NCBI RefSeq assembly: GCF_022682495.2
Contig: NC_071390.1
Coordinates: 166,185,220-166,249,219 of the forward strand
Origin: Desmodus rotundus
Taxonomy: Eukaryota; Chordata; Mammalia; Chiroptera; Phyllostomidae
Length of the DNA: 64,000 bases
Direction of reading: 5' to 3'
Notes under the pieces: model-generated
Database searches by the model: none
What the model saw: the letters and a program-made list of their open reading frames with translations, nothing else
Told to the model about the DNA's origin: nothing
Made by a program: the position numbers and the translations under genes
Shown: positions 1 through 10,834 of the stretch, piece by piece
Numbering within the stretch: the stretch's first letter is position 1
Layout: each line of letters starts with the position of its first letter

Positions 1-756
1 CCCCTAGTCTGGGATATTGTATTATGCAGCCCTAGCTGACACCTCCCCTCCCCGAAGGGTGCAGGGCTCAGGAGGCCACTGTCACTCCTAAGACCTGAAA
101 TCAACTCCAGCTGCTCAGAGAAGACAGAACCTCAGGATGCCCCTGCCCTTCCACCATTGCCAGCAGGAACTGAAAATACACGCGAAGTCCTCCCACCTGC
201 TCCTCCATCTCGTGCCCCTCAGCTGCTTTCGTCTTTCTCTCTAATTCCGTCCCTCAATAAGAAAACAATCAGGGAGCAAATACACGAGATGGGCAGGTGA
301 GAACACTAAGGGGGTTTTCGCTGAAAAACTTGGGCCAGCAGCTCCCAAGACCTAGTTCTGCAGGTGTTGCCCTGGGAGCCTTCCAGGCGTAGGGCTGCCA
401 GATACAGTGCAAGATGCCACTGAGGTTTGCATTTCAGGTGAGCAACGAGTAATGTTTTCGCAGAGCATGTCCTGTGTGACGTTATATTATTTGCTGAATC
501 TGACAGCCGCATCCAGGGGCTCAGTGGGGCAGGTGCTGCTGGGGCAGGGGAGGAAGGTCAGGAAACAGACTGAGAGGCGAGAAAGCCAATATGATCCAGA
601 GCAGCCCACACAGGACGGCGGGGCTTGCTCAGAGCAGGCCCGGAGCCTCTTGCCGAAGAAGGAAAGGACGGACCGCCTCTGCATGTGGGTCAGGAGAGAC
701 TGCCACCGTCCCTGCCAAGTCCCCACTCAGAGCCAAGTCAAAGATCCCAGTTGTGT
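1..756. other. Intergenic sequence, no gene recognised
   Basis: GC-moderate unique-looking sequence. Several overlapping open frames occur on both strands, none with a recognisable domain. It lies downstream of RBPJ; in other mammals this flank leads towards CCKAR, but no CCKAR exon was recognised. Confidence 0.6.
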
Positions 757-960
757 TTCTTTTGCTTAAAACAACACGAATGTGTTATCTCACAGTTCTG
801 GAGGCCAGAAGTCTGAAATGCATCTCCCTGAGCTAAATCCAAGGTGTTAGAGGGACAGAGTTCCTTCTGGACATCTTACGGGAGAACCCATTTCTTACCT
901 TTTCCAGGTCCTTGAGGCCTCCTGTCCTTTTCATCTTCAAGGAGAGCAGTACAGCATCTT
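757..960 (-). mobile_element. MLT1/MaLR-type LTR fragment (ancient, ERVL-MaLR)
   Basis: The plus strand reads TTATCTCACAGTTCTGGAGG then CCAGAAGTCTGAAAT, followed by a stretch like the end of MaLR LTRs read in reverse. It is heavily diverged and truncated, with no internal retroviral gene nearby. Confidence 0.7.
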
Positions 961-1717
961 CAAGTCGGTCTCCACCCCTCCTGCTCTCCCTGGCCCCTCC
1001 GCATCTCTTCCTTCCTCCCTCTCCTTTTCCCTGTCCCTTTCTCCCTCACCCCCACCCCTCTCCGTCCCTCTGCTTGCACCACCCCAGCTCCTTCTCTGAC
1101 TGACCCTCCGGTCTCCGCCTACAAGGCCCCGGGGATTACGCTGGTCCACCTGGGTAATGGTAAAGCACCCACAGGTTCTGGGGATTAGGACGTGGCCCTC
1201 TTCTCGGGCCGTTCTGTCTACCACAGTGTTTCTCCCCTGCAACATCTGCCACCCTGCCAAGGCTGCTGTGAGGGGGACACAGAGTGTGACCAGGCTCCAT
1301 GGCTCTGGATACTCACAAGGGCAGTGCTGGCAGGCAAGGTGCTGAGTTCTGGGGGCTGAGACTCATGCACAGACGTGAAAGGCTGATGGGAAGGCGGTGG
1401 CCCCAGCAGAAGGAATGGAGAATGGATCTGAAGCTGAAATACCATAAACATACCACTCAGGCCCACCTCGTCTGAATATGCTCCTCAGCCTACCCTGTGG
1501 AGACATTTCTGTTACTCTAATGTCACCTGAAATACTGTTTTCAACCAGGCTCCACTTGGTTTGGGTGGAGAGAGCACAGCGTCCTTTCTCCGGGGTCGCC
1601 TGGGGGCCTGCACCATCTCCACTACAGCCCCGCTGGCAGACCCCTGGGGACAGAGACGCTGGCGCTTTAGAGCAATGGCTGTGTTCATTGGTAACAACGC
1701 ACCACAAATGCAGAGGC
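961..1717. other. Intergenic, pyrimidine-rich then unique
   Basis: Positions 970-1090 are a C/T-rich low-complexity stretch. The remainder shows no recognisable coding or RNA gene; open frames overlap on both strands without domain signal. Confidence 0.55.
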
Positions 1718-2048
1718 TTCAGCAACAGAACTTTATTCTCCTACAGTGCTGGAGGCTGGAAGTCCAGAACTGTAAGAAAACACAGCGTCAGCAGGGTTGG
1801 TTCCTCCCTAGGGCTGTGAGGAGTGTGCTCCAGGCCTCTCTGGGCTCCCGGCGGCTTGCTGGTGGCATCTGGCATTCCTTGGCTCATAGACTCATTACCC
1901 CATCTCTGCATGTATCTTCACATGACCTGGTTTGAACTAATTAGGTCTGCAATGACCCCATCTCCAAACAAGTCACATTCTGAGGTACAAGGGTGTTATG
2001 ACTTCACATACGAATTTTGGGGGTACACAATTCCACCCATAACAACAA
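1718..2048 (-). mobile_element. MLT1/MaLR-type LTR, second copy
   Basis: Reverse-oriented MaLR-like LTR. Recognisable blocks include TACAGTGCTGGAGGCTGGAA, CATTCCTTGGCTCATAGACT, CTCTGCATGTATCTTCACAT and AATTTTGGGGGTACACAATT. It is more complete than the copy at 757-960 and in the same orientation, so the two could be the LTRs or fragments of one old insertion, though this is not proven. Confidence 0.75.
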
Positions 2049-5000
2049 CATAGAGTTTTCAGTCGCCAGATTTCACAGCTCTTTGTGAAGTAGTGGCCCG
2101 TCTCTCCCAGCGTTCTCATAAAAGGCACCGTCCCTCTGGTCCCCAGCCTCGTCAGAATGCGCTTGCAGACGTGCATGTCTCTTCCCTGTCCCACGGCTCC
2201 TTGAGGCAGGTTTTATTAACCTCACTGCACAGTCTGGACTCAGCGTGTGAGAGACCTGCCTCCGGCCGCATCTCCCGTGGAGGCAGAGCGTGCATGTATC
2301 CGTTGCACCCTTCAGAAGAGGGACAAGTCAGTAAGGCTCAGGAATGGGCCTCACCAAGGAATGTCGCCGATGGGGAAATGAGTCCCCTGTAGGGACTCAA
2401 GCAGGTGTCCTCTTCTGTCAAATTCTCTAAATTTGGTGCAAGAAGTGCTGCCAGCCAGGGGACAGGTCACCACGCATTGGCACATGAGAAGCGTGAGCGA
2501 GCGGGGAGGCCAGCTTCCAGCGACTGAGGAAGCTCCACCTGTGCCTATGGAAGGAAAACACAGTCTCAGGTCACGCTCACACGTACACTAGGACTTGACA
2601 TTTGCCATTCAAAGCTCCCGGATACCACTCCACCCTGCCCTTTGAAAGTGTAGGTTCTTATAACTAGACAAATAGGCCAACTCCCCCAGGGATTTCCTGG
2701 TGAGAAGTAAAAGGAAGTGAAACCTTGTTCTCAAACATCAGTTTGCAGGAGAGCGTGGGAAGACTTTAATACAGGTTCCGGCCTCATCCCTAGAGCCCGG
2801 TGCGGGTCTCGGGACCACGCAGTACTAACAAACTCCGCAGGTGGTGTTTCCGCAGGTGGTTCATGGGATGCACTTTCAGAATCTCTGTTCTGGAACTTTC
2901 TGTACTTTAGAAGGTTTGGCTCCCTGTTTCCCAAGACAAAAATTTATGGGGCAGCAGCTCTTACCCCTCAGCCCCCTACCTGTGAGCCATTAGGGGGCAA
3001 CTGAGTTACAGGCTGGGACTGAACAAGGAGTAAAGGGGTCCAGGTAGGGAAAAGAATTTTCCACAGGCTTTATGGAATAAATGAAGGAATTGTGGAATTA
3101 TCAGGGAGAGCTACGCTGGCTAATTTAGCACATCCTAGGTAATTTGGAGCACATTTCTGTGCGAACAAGCAGGAAGGTGGCACGGTGTCATGGGGCAACC
3201 ACAAGCAAGGCCATCCAGGTTCATTTCGGATCCTTCCGGAGGGCTAGCCATGAGCCCTTGGGCAAGTGAACAACCCCTCTAGGCCTCAGTACTCTTGTCA
3301 ATGAGACCAGGGGGTGGGGGAGGGGAGCAGGAGGCCAGTGTCCACCTGGGAGGGAAGTGAAGAGTAAAGGAGGTCACTTACCCCATCAAAGGCACTCAAA
3401 GGGGTCAGCTAACCTTGTTCACCAGTGAGTCTCGGTTGGAATCGTTCCTTTGGCTTCTGGAAAGCTCCATAAAGAGTAAAGTGCACACAATAGATGCTCA
3501 ATAAATATTTATTGGCTTCAATCACACGTGGACCCACCACCACCCGACCACATTGCTTTGCACTTGTCAGCCTTGCTCGGTGCTGCTCCTGTCTCCTGCT
3601 GTAGGGCCAAAGCCCGGGGTGGGGGGGAGGGGTACAGGCCTGGTGCTCTTTCTTGATCTTCTCCAGGGGCCTCCGCCCAGGGTTTGCCCAAGGTAGGTAC
3701 CCATGGCACCAACCAGCCCCCAAGTCACTTGAACAAAAGCCCAGATGGAGACGAATTCCATGCGACAGTTCTATCCTTTCCCTAACCCCTCCCCCATCCT
3801 TTGAAAGTGGACTCACCAGGGCTTCATTGCCCATAAAACTGGGAAGGCCGTGCTGCTAATTCTTGGTTCTGAGGCTCCTTCCCTACGCTCATGACTTAAT
3901 GGTAAACACTCCCTCTCCCTCCCTTCTCAGCCAGTGCCCACGTGATGCACGAGTGGATGGATCCGGGCAGCAGCTGCCCAGCTGCCCTGGGGAGCGAGGA
4001 GGTCAGGCCAGCAGCCCCTCCCCTGGCAGGCACCTCTCAGCAGGTTTCCCGGGGTGAGTTTTTCATAGTGTGAATGGGGTCCTGCTGATTCACTAGCATC
4101 CGAGTCGGGCAGCAGGCACTCCGCTATTGTCCACTGTAATCAGGAAACAGCAGGACCAGAGGAAGAAAAATGCTGCTGTCCCGCAGCCCTTGCTGGTCCT
4201 GTTCCTTTGTTTCCCTAGGTGGGAGCCCGGCTGCCAGCAAACCAAGATCAAAGCCAATGGTGAGAGGCTCTGCGCATGCCCGCTGCAGAGCAAATGGGAA
4301 ATGTGTTTAGGTCTGCCCTTGTCAGTTCTGATCTGTCAATTTCTTATTTTAAGCTGGGCCATGACAAAATACACTGATTAACTATGAAAATAAACACTGA
4401 TATTGAATTTCCTATGGGAAAGATAATCCCTTTAAGGTGAGTCTGAAATTTGAGCTCCTTGCCCCCTTGTTTTTGCAAAGGGAATTTTGAGAAACTCAGG
4501 TACCCTGGACAATGGCTGGGTTTTTATCCCGAGCAGGATGCTGGCCCTCCACCATCTTGGTATCCGAAACAAGAATATAAAGGTCCAGAGAGGGAAGTGG
4601 AATCTGATCGATTTTGGCCCAAAGGAAAAGAGTAGGGCCTGGAGCCCCGAAATTTAGGACAAGTGATGGGAAATCCTTCACAGAACAAAATGATGGTGCG
4701 TGAGAGTGTGACATGACCTAAAGACCCCAGTCCCCATTTGGGATTCATTGTCCTAATTCTGTGAGGACCCAATAAAGCCAAAAGGGAGTAGTTCAATGGG
4801 AGGGACCCTGTGAGGTTGGTGAAGAGGGCCTTTGATACCCGGGCTGCCTGTGGAAGATTCCATTATCACTTAGCAAGCACCCTTCCCCTTGCCACCAGTG
4901 CTTCCCCATGGGAAGCATGTGCTTTCCTGCTCCAGAGAGATTAAGATGGACTGTGACTTCTTTGGCCAAAATAATTTAGAGGGGTAGGGGGCTGATGTGA

Positions 5001-6219
5001 TAGGGAACAAGTTGTGAGCCCAGGACTGAAGAGGCATTAAATGGTTCCATCACTCCTCACTTCACAGCTGGTCCATAAAGGATGAGAGACACATGAAGCA
5101 GATTGAGCACCTTACCCACCACTTAGAACCAAGGCCAGCAGAGCCTAGCACAGAGCAGCAGCTGAGCCCAATGGACACTTGAGCAGGGAATAAGCGCTCA
5201 GCATATGTCACTGAGTTTTGCATGATTTGCTGCGCAGCATTACCGCAGAGATAGCTGACTGCTGCACTGCCCTCTTCCTCGTTTCCCACGACCTCTCTCC
5301 GCGTGTCTCCCATCCTGTGCCCGCTGCCTTCTCCCTGTCAATTCTTTTACCCTGAAAGGTCTGAGGCCAACTTCTTACCTCTTAGACTGAATTTCAGTAA
5401 CAGATTTCCCCTTCCAAAGATACGTGCTTTTTCCAAAGCACGTTGCTGTTAGGATTTCAGGAATCAGCAAGTGGGTGAGAAAGGCATTTGCAGACTGGGG
5501 ACAACAAGATTCTTGGCTCTCCTGATTTCACATTCCTAGCAGCCGAGGGTGAGGCAGACCCCAACATGTAGCTTATTTTTGGGGGGAAACTCAAGTTTCT
5601 GACAGACTGTGAAAGAAGAGCTCAGCAAAAGCCATGCTTCTGGCTCATTCTGTCATCTTCTGTGAAAAAGTTGAAGAATGGATTGGCAATTCTAGTTGGG
5701 TGTACAGGGGCTTCTCCTCCTGCCCACCCCTCCCTAAAGTGCGGCCAGATTCCCAGTCCAAATAGCAGCATGTGTTCAGGAAGATGATTAATGTTAGCAG
5801 AAGGTTCCAGAGAGTCTCTCAGGGCCCTTTTGTTTATTAAATATAAAAACCCATGTTTAAGTATAATGTCAAGGGTATGACACAGACCGACACGATCCAA
5901 GACAGACTGTTGGCTCACCTTCAGTAACTAGATGTTCTTCAAGTTGTGACTTCTGGGCTTAAAGCCCCTAAAGATTTTCTGAGAAGGCGCATCCTACTCG
6001 TGGAAGGGCTTAGCAGGGGCCGACAGAGGCCGACAAAGGCTGTCTTTTCTCTCCATCATCTGTTCTTAATGGCAGAGGCTGCGGCTTTTGTGTTGGGGTT
6101 TAGTCCATAGTTGGGGCAAAGTTATTCTCGGTAGAAGGCAACCATTCCTGACGGCCTGGCCTCGGCCAGAGACCACGACTGTGTTCTCCCATAGAACCCC
6201 AGCCTCAGGTTATTTACTC
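2049..6219. other. Intergenic, no gene recognised; weak MIR/L2 traces
   Basis: Unique-looking GC-moderate sequence. A MIR-like phrase (GGGCAAGTGAACAACCCCTC) occurs at about 3258-3277 and an L2/MIR-like tail (GATGCTCAATAAATATTTAT) at about 3493-3512. Another L2-like trace lies near 5140-5215. Nothing else could be assigned. Confidence 0.55.
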
Positions 6220-6480
6220 TTTCCCTTCCTGAGGAGTTATTGAGAACCTGCTGTGTGCCAGGCTCGGCGTCAGGACCTGGGGACACATGGAGTACAGGTA
6301 ATGCTCAGGTCCCTTGGTTCGCTTCCGGAGGTGGAGAGACAGACAACATGCCAGTAAACAAAGGGGCGCTTTGGTGACAAGGACTATGAGGAAAATGAGG
6401 CAGGGTGGTGTGATGCACGTGACTATAAGGGGTGCCCCACAATTAGGTAGGGTGGTCGGGGGGCAACAGGAGCAGAAGCC
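6220..6480 (+). repeat. L2-like ancient LINE relic
   Basis: Contains the typical L2 phrase 'attgagaacctgctgtgtgc' followed by 'aggctcggcgtcaggacctgg' style sequence and a paragraph resembling 'gatacagtggtgaacaagaca'. Strongly diverged. Confidence 0.5.
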
Positions 6481-6504
6481 TCCACGCTGCCTATGCTGTG
6501 ATGG

Positions 6505-6725
6505 CCACTCTTCTAGGTGCTTCATGCGTAGTAGCTCATCTATCCATACAGCAACCCCATGGGGTGGGCACCGCTGTGACCCTTACACTGACGAGGAAAC
6601 TGAGCCACAGAGAAGGAAGGTAACTTGCCCTGTGTCCCACAGCTGACAGGTAGAGGAGCTGGAAGGCAGGCCCAGGCGCCAGAGTCCACACTCCCACCTG
6701 ACACGCAGAGCATTGCCTCCCGCAG
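6505..6725 (-). repeat. MIR SINE relic (reverse orientation)
   Basis: The plus strand shows the MIR complement: GACGAGGAAACTGAGCCACA, then GAAGGTAACTTGCCCTGTGT and CCCACAGCTGACAGGTAGAG. This is the standard MIR core, diverged. Confidence 0.75.
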
Positions 6726-7124
6726 CAGGTCACACGGGAGCTGAAGCCTGAGTAGTAAGAAAGGGCCAGTCAAGTAAAGATCTGGGTAAGACAGTCCCAG
6801 ACAAGGGGGCAAGAAGACCACTGCAGTCCTCTAGGCAAGAGGTGAGGGAGGCGTGGGCCAGAGGGGCCACGATGGACGCAGTGAGACGCAGCAGCACCGG
6901 GGGCTGCTTTCACTCTGGGGTGTGATTTCTCTTTGAAGTGGCACCTTTTCTGTTAAATGACAAGCTCTGTGGGGGCCAGCACCTCGCCTTTGTTACTCAC
7001 CTATGCCCTAATTCCTCAGATGGTGCTTAATTCATAGATATATTTAATAATTCTTGTCAGGACTAATGAATTAGTTAACTTATTAATATGCATTGGACAA
7101 GTGTGATGTTGGTTTGGGTGCCAG

Positions 7125-7250
7125 ATCCTTTACATGTTAATTATTCAACCTCAGACAAGTTACCAAACCTCTGACCCGCACATTGGTTTCCTGTACGGCA
7201 GGGATAATGAGACAATCCCAGGGTTGAGTGTGGAAAGAATTAAATGAGAT
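7125..7250 (+). repeat. MIR SINE relic
   Basis: Contains CAGACAAGTTACCAAACCTC and GAAAGAATTAAATGAGATAT, matching the central and 3' MIR core in forward orientation. Confidence 0.7.
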
Positions 7251-7274
7251 ATCTTTTTGTAAAAAAGTTAGGTC

Positions 7275-7475
7275 TGCACTGGCAGATGTGGCTCCGTGGA
7301 TCGAATGCCAACCTGTGAACCAAAGGGTCATCGATTTGATTCCCAGTCAAGGCACATTCCTGGGTTGTGGGCCAGGTCCCCAGTAGGGGTCACATGAGAG
7401 GCAACCAATGTTTCTCTCCTTCTCTTTCTCCCTCCCTCCCCCTCTCTCTAAAAGTAAATAAATGAAATCTTTTTT
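7275..7475 (+). mobile_element. VES SINE (bat tRNA-derived)
   Basis: tRNA-like head with diverged A and B boxes (TGGCTCCGTGGATCGA; GATTTGATTCCCAGTC), then 'gggccaggtccccagtaggg', a CT-rich body and a tail AAATAAATGAAATC. Near-matching target duplications flank it: AAAAAGTTAGGTC on the left and AAAAAGTAAGGTC on the right, one mismatch in 13. Confidence 0.9.
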
Positions 7476-7489
7476 AAAAAGTAAGGTCG

Positions 7490-9989
7490 CCATAGAATAG
7501 GTCCCACAGGAATGTAGGTGCCTAACTTCTCTCCACACTATGTATGGCACAAACCAGAGTTGTCCCCGTGACATGAACCTATCATAGAACCTAGAGTGTA
7601 AAGGCGCTCTGTGCCCTTGTCCCTCAAGGTGTCGTCACAAGGAACACAAGGAAGCTGTAACACAAGTAACACAGTAACACAAGGAAGCTGGTTAGAAATA
7701 AAGAAACTCACTGCACTCCATTGAGTCAGAATTTCTGTAGAAGGGTCCCGGTGATTGAAAAAGCACACCCTCTCACCTCTAGTGATTCTTATCATCAAAG
7801 AAAAAATTAAGGTAGGCTGAGCCTACTCCAGGTCGGGGTACCATCTATTTTAGACTGTTCCAGATGCATGGACCCCAACCCACTACCTCTGGTGCTTACG
7901 GCCTGGGCCTCTGCACATCCCTGCTAACCCGTTTCCTGGCTGCTGTGGCTTGGACACCTGCCATTAGCTGCGCCCCAGTGAACTGACCAGCCCCCTAGAT
8001 GTCCATGCTGGACCAGGCAGCCGAGCATGGGAGGGTCCAGTAGCATCACGTACAGCAGGAGCCCGAGCCTGGCTGGCTGGCGGAACAGAGCCACAGCTGC
8101 CAGGAGAGGGGTCTTCTCTCCTTGGCCATCTTCCTACCTCACCTGCCGGACCGAGACAACGTGACGGAGCAGGATTCTGACTGACTGGGGAAGGCGGCCT
8201 CGTTTCTGAATCATCATCATGTAAACAAACCCTAAAATAGAAGCCCGAGAGGGGACAAATTCCAACCGGCCTATCCAACACATTCCAGGTCTGTCTGTGC
8301 TTGTGGCTCATTAATCAACTCTAAGCCCAAGTGTCATGAACTTTTACTTTTTCATTTCTAAGGTATAATCAAACCTTCCAGAAACGAATTTGTCTCCTCA
8401 GTGCAGAACTCACTTTAGTGAGGTGTGGAGCCTGCTTTTCTTCTTGCACTCATTTGGGGTCGCTAGGCAAGCCGAAGGAGGGGTGCCCCGCCGCAGCACC
8501 TGTAATGCCTTTGTTTTGCAGCTCCGTGCACCTGCCTTTAGACGGGATGAGGACCAAAGTAACCCTGCTAAAGCACACCCTCATAAGGCCAGGGACCCTG
8601 TCTGTCACGGCCTCGACCGCCCCACCAGGCACAAAGCTGGCGCTTGATTTATGTGTCTCAATAAATGCCATAAAGCAGAAAGATGGAAATGACTCTACAA
8701 AGATGCTCATTCAGTGAGGGCCGGAGGCCACCTACAGTTCATGTTTTTCTCCGGAGCTGCTTGCCTGTCTGTCAGCCTTGGGCTGGCCGTCAAGCCCTGT
8801 CTTTCAAACTATTTCCCACCCAAGTTCAAACTTGCTGCCCTCTCCTGGCCAACACTTAACATTAACTTCACCTCCATTGATTTAAATGGTAACTCAGCCC
8901 AGGTGAAGCTTAAAATATTTATGGGTAAAGGACGGCTTTTCCTTCCCATCGGCAAGATTTGTAGAAGAGAATCTTTTGTAGGAGGGGGTACCCGCTGCCA
9001 CGAAAGAGAAACAGGGACCTGGAGGGTGTGCCCCCTGACGTGTGTTTTCTCTTGCGTGAGTGTGGGGAAACAGCGTATCACGTTCATTTCCTCTCTGCGG
9101 AGACCGTGTCCCAGGGACCTGCCCGTCTGTGGGTCCCATTGCCGCGGGGAAGCGGAGCGTGCCCCGCACCCTCACCCACCCCAGCAGGTGAGAACCTGGC
9201 AGCACAGATGAAGAGGGCCGTGGTTGGGGCTTCCAGAGCGAGCACCCTGGCTTCCCTCCCCAGACGTCCTGAGACAGCGCCCGCGTCTTCCTGTCCGTCT
9301 CAACCTAGAAAGCAAGGTTCCCGAGATCAGTGCATCATAGTCTGCCTCACGTTAACCTCCCCCGTGCGCCCCGCAGGTCCTGGCAGGCAGCACGCACTCA
9401 ATGAGCAGGCGTGTCACGTCGATCGATATGCGGTGTGTCTAGTGGGGTCTCCCACTGCAAGGAGAAGCACATTTCTGGTTTATGCAGAAGAAAATGCCTT
9501 GCCCTGGCAATGGCATTTGCCAGGGAACCTGATTAGGGTTCCCATCCCGTGGACCTGGGGCTCCTACGGCAAACCCAGGCCTCCCGCGCTCTCCGTGCTG
9601 GAGCTGGGCTTCCCCTGCATTTGTTCCATTCTCGGGTAAGGGGGCGGCAGCAGTTCAGCCTCCACCCAACCTCCCAAGTTCACACGGATCGGAGAGGAGA
9701 AAGCCGGGCTGTCGCCTGGTTCCCGGGAATCACTCTGGTTGGACCAGCTTACCTCACCTGCCCAACCGGGAGCCAATCTCCGGAGGTGGAAAACGGCAGT
9801 GGGTTGATTGGCTTATATCTGGGTCATGTGCTCTGCCCCAAATCTCTGAAATACTTTCCCACACTGACCGCGAGGGAGAGCAGAGAAGGACGGGAAGATC
9901 CCCTCTAAATATCTGTTCTGCTGTTGAGGAGGCGGCGAGGGGTGGGGGATGCTGGGGAGAAAACGCAAACAGCCTGTGCCGTCGGAGTT
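7490..9989. other. Intergenic, no gene recognised; relatively CpG-rich around 9030-9450
   Basis: Long open frames overlap in several phases between about 8700 and 9640. They have no recognisable domain, no consistent splice signals and no paralogue I know. The CpG content is raised but too low for me to call a CpG-island promoter. Confidence 0.5.
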
Positions 9990-10235
9990 GGGAGATGGTA
10001 ATAACGGCAACGATGGCAAACGTTTACGGATGGCTAACGTCTACGGATGGCTAACGTCTACTAGGTGCCCCTCTGAGCCCTTTCCAAGGCTTCGGGCAAT
10101 CCTGGAAACAAGCCTGTGGATTGCTTCTATCCTTAGGCCTCCCTCCGCAGACGAAGAAGCACAGAGGGGTCAGCTATCTGGCCCTGGTTCACACAGCCCC
10201 AAAACGACAGCACCAGGGGTCAGACCCAGGCCTCC
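9990..10235 (-). repeat. MIR-like relic with a short internal tandem duplication
   Basis: Reverse MIR features: 'ctaacgtctactaggtgccc' like the MIR 3' end, then 'cagacgaagaagcacagagg' and 'ggttcacacagccccaaaac'. A 17-bp unit ACGGATGGCTAACGTCT is duplicated in tandem at about 10026-10059. Confidence 0.6.
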
Positions 10236-10607
10236 AGCTACAAAGTCCCTTCTGTTTTTTAAGTCCGTACACTTAAGCACAGCATATGTAAAAACTGCCA
10301 CGAAAGCCCAGAAAGGGGGCACATTAGGGGGTGGCATCACGGCTGACACCCAGTGCCAAGCAGAACCATGACATGTAGTAGGTGTTCTATGACTTTTCAC
10401 CTACATGCATTTAATAATATCTTCAGACTGCAAGTAACTTGATTTCTAGGAAAACACTTTATACTATGTCTGTGTCCTTCCAGGCTGGAGGTTCAGAGTG
10501 GGTTCTGCTGTTTTTATTTTTAGGAAGAAATGATAAGTGAGCACGATTGGAAGAAGTATCCTCCCCACCTTTTTCACCCGCCTTAAGTTTTCACTCTGGG
10601 CAGTACT

Positions 10608-10834
10608 GTATTTTCAGACTATAAGGTGCATTGGACCACAAGACGCACGTAGGTTTTAGAGGAGGAAAATAGGAAAATTTCGAAGCAAAAAATGTGGTCC
10701 TGTTCCTGCCTCCTGTGACCCCACTCCACCACCACCCCCCGCCCCAGTGTGCCAGGTAAGCTACATTCAGACTATAAGATGCACCCCCCTTTCCTCCCAA
10801 ATTGGGAGGTTGCATCTTATAGTCCAAAAAATAC
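10608..10834. mobile_element. Short non-autonomous DNA-transposon-like element (MITE) with 23-24 bp inverted ends
   Basis: The left end (10608-10630) and the reverse complement of the right end (10811-10834) both read GTATTTT...GACTATAAG(G/A)TGCA with few differences. A third partial copy of CAGACTATAAGATGCA lies inside at about 10769-10784. The 227-bp length and lack of an open frame fit a MITE. No clear target duplication was found, so the superfamily is not assigned. Confidence 0.6.

Noticed and set aside
9028..9639. 203-codon open frame on the plus strand
   Set aside because: Overlaps several other long frames on both strands in a GC-rich stretch and shows no domain or homology that I recognise.
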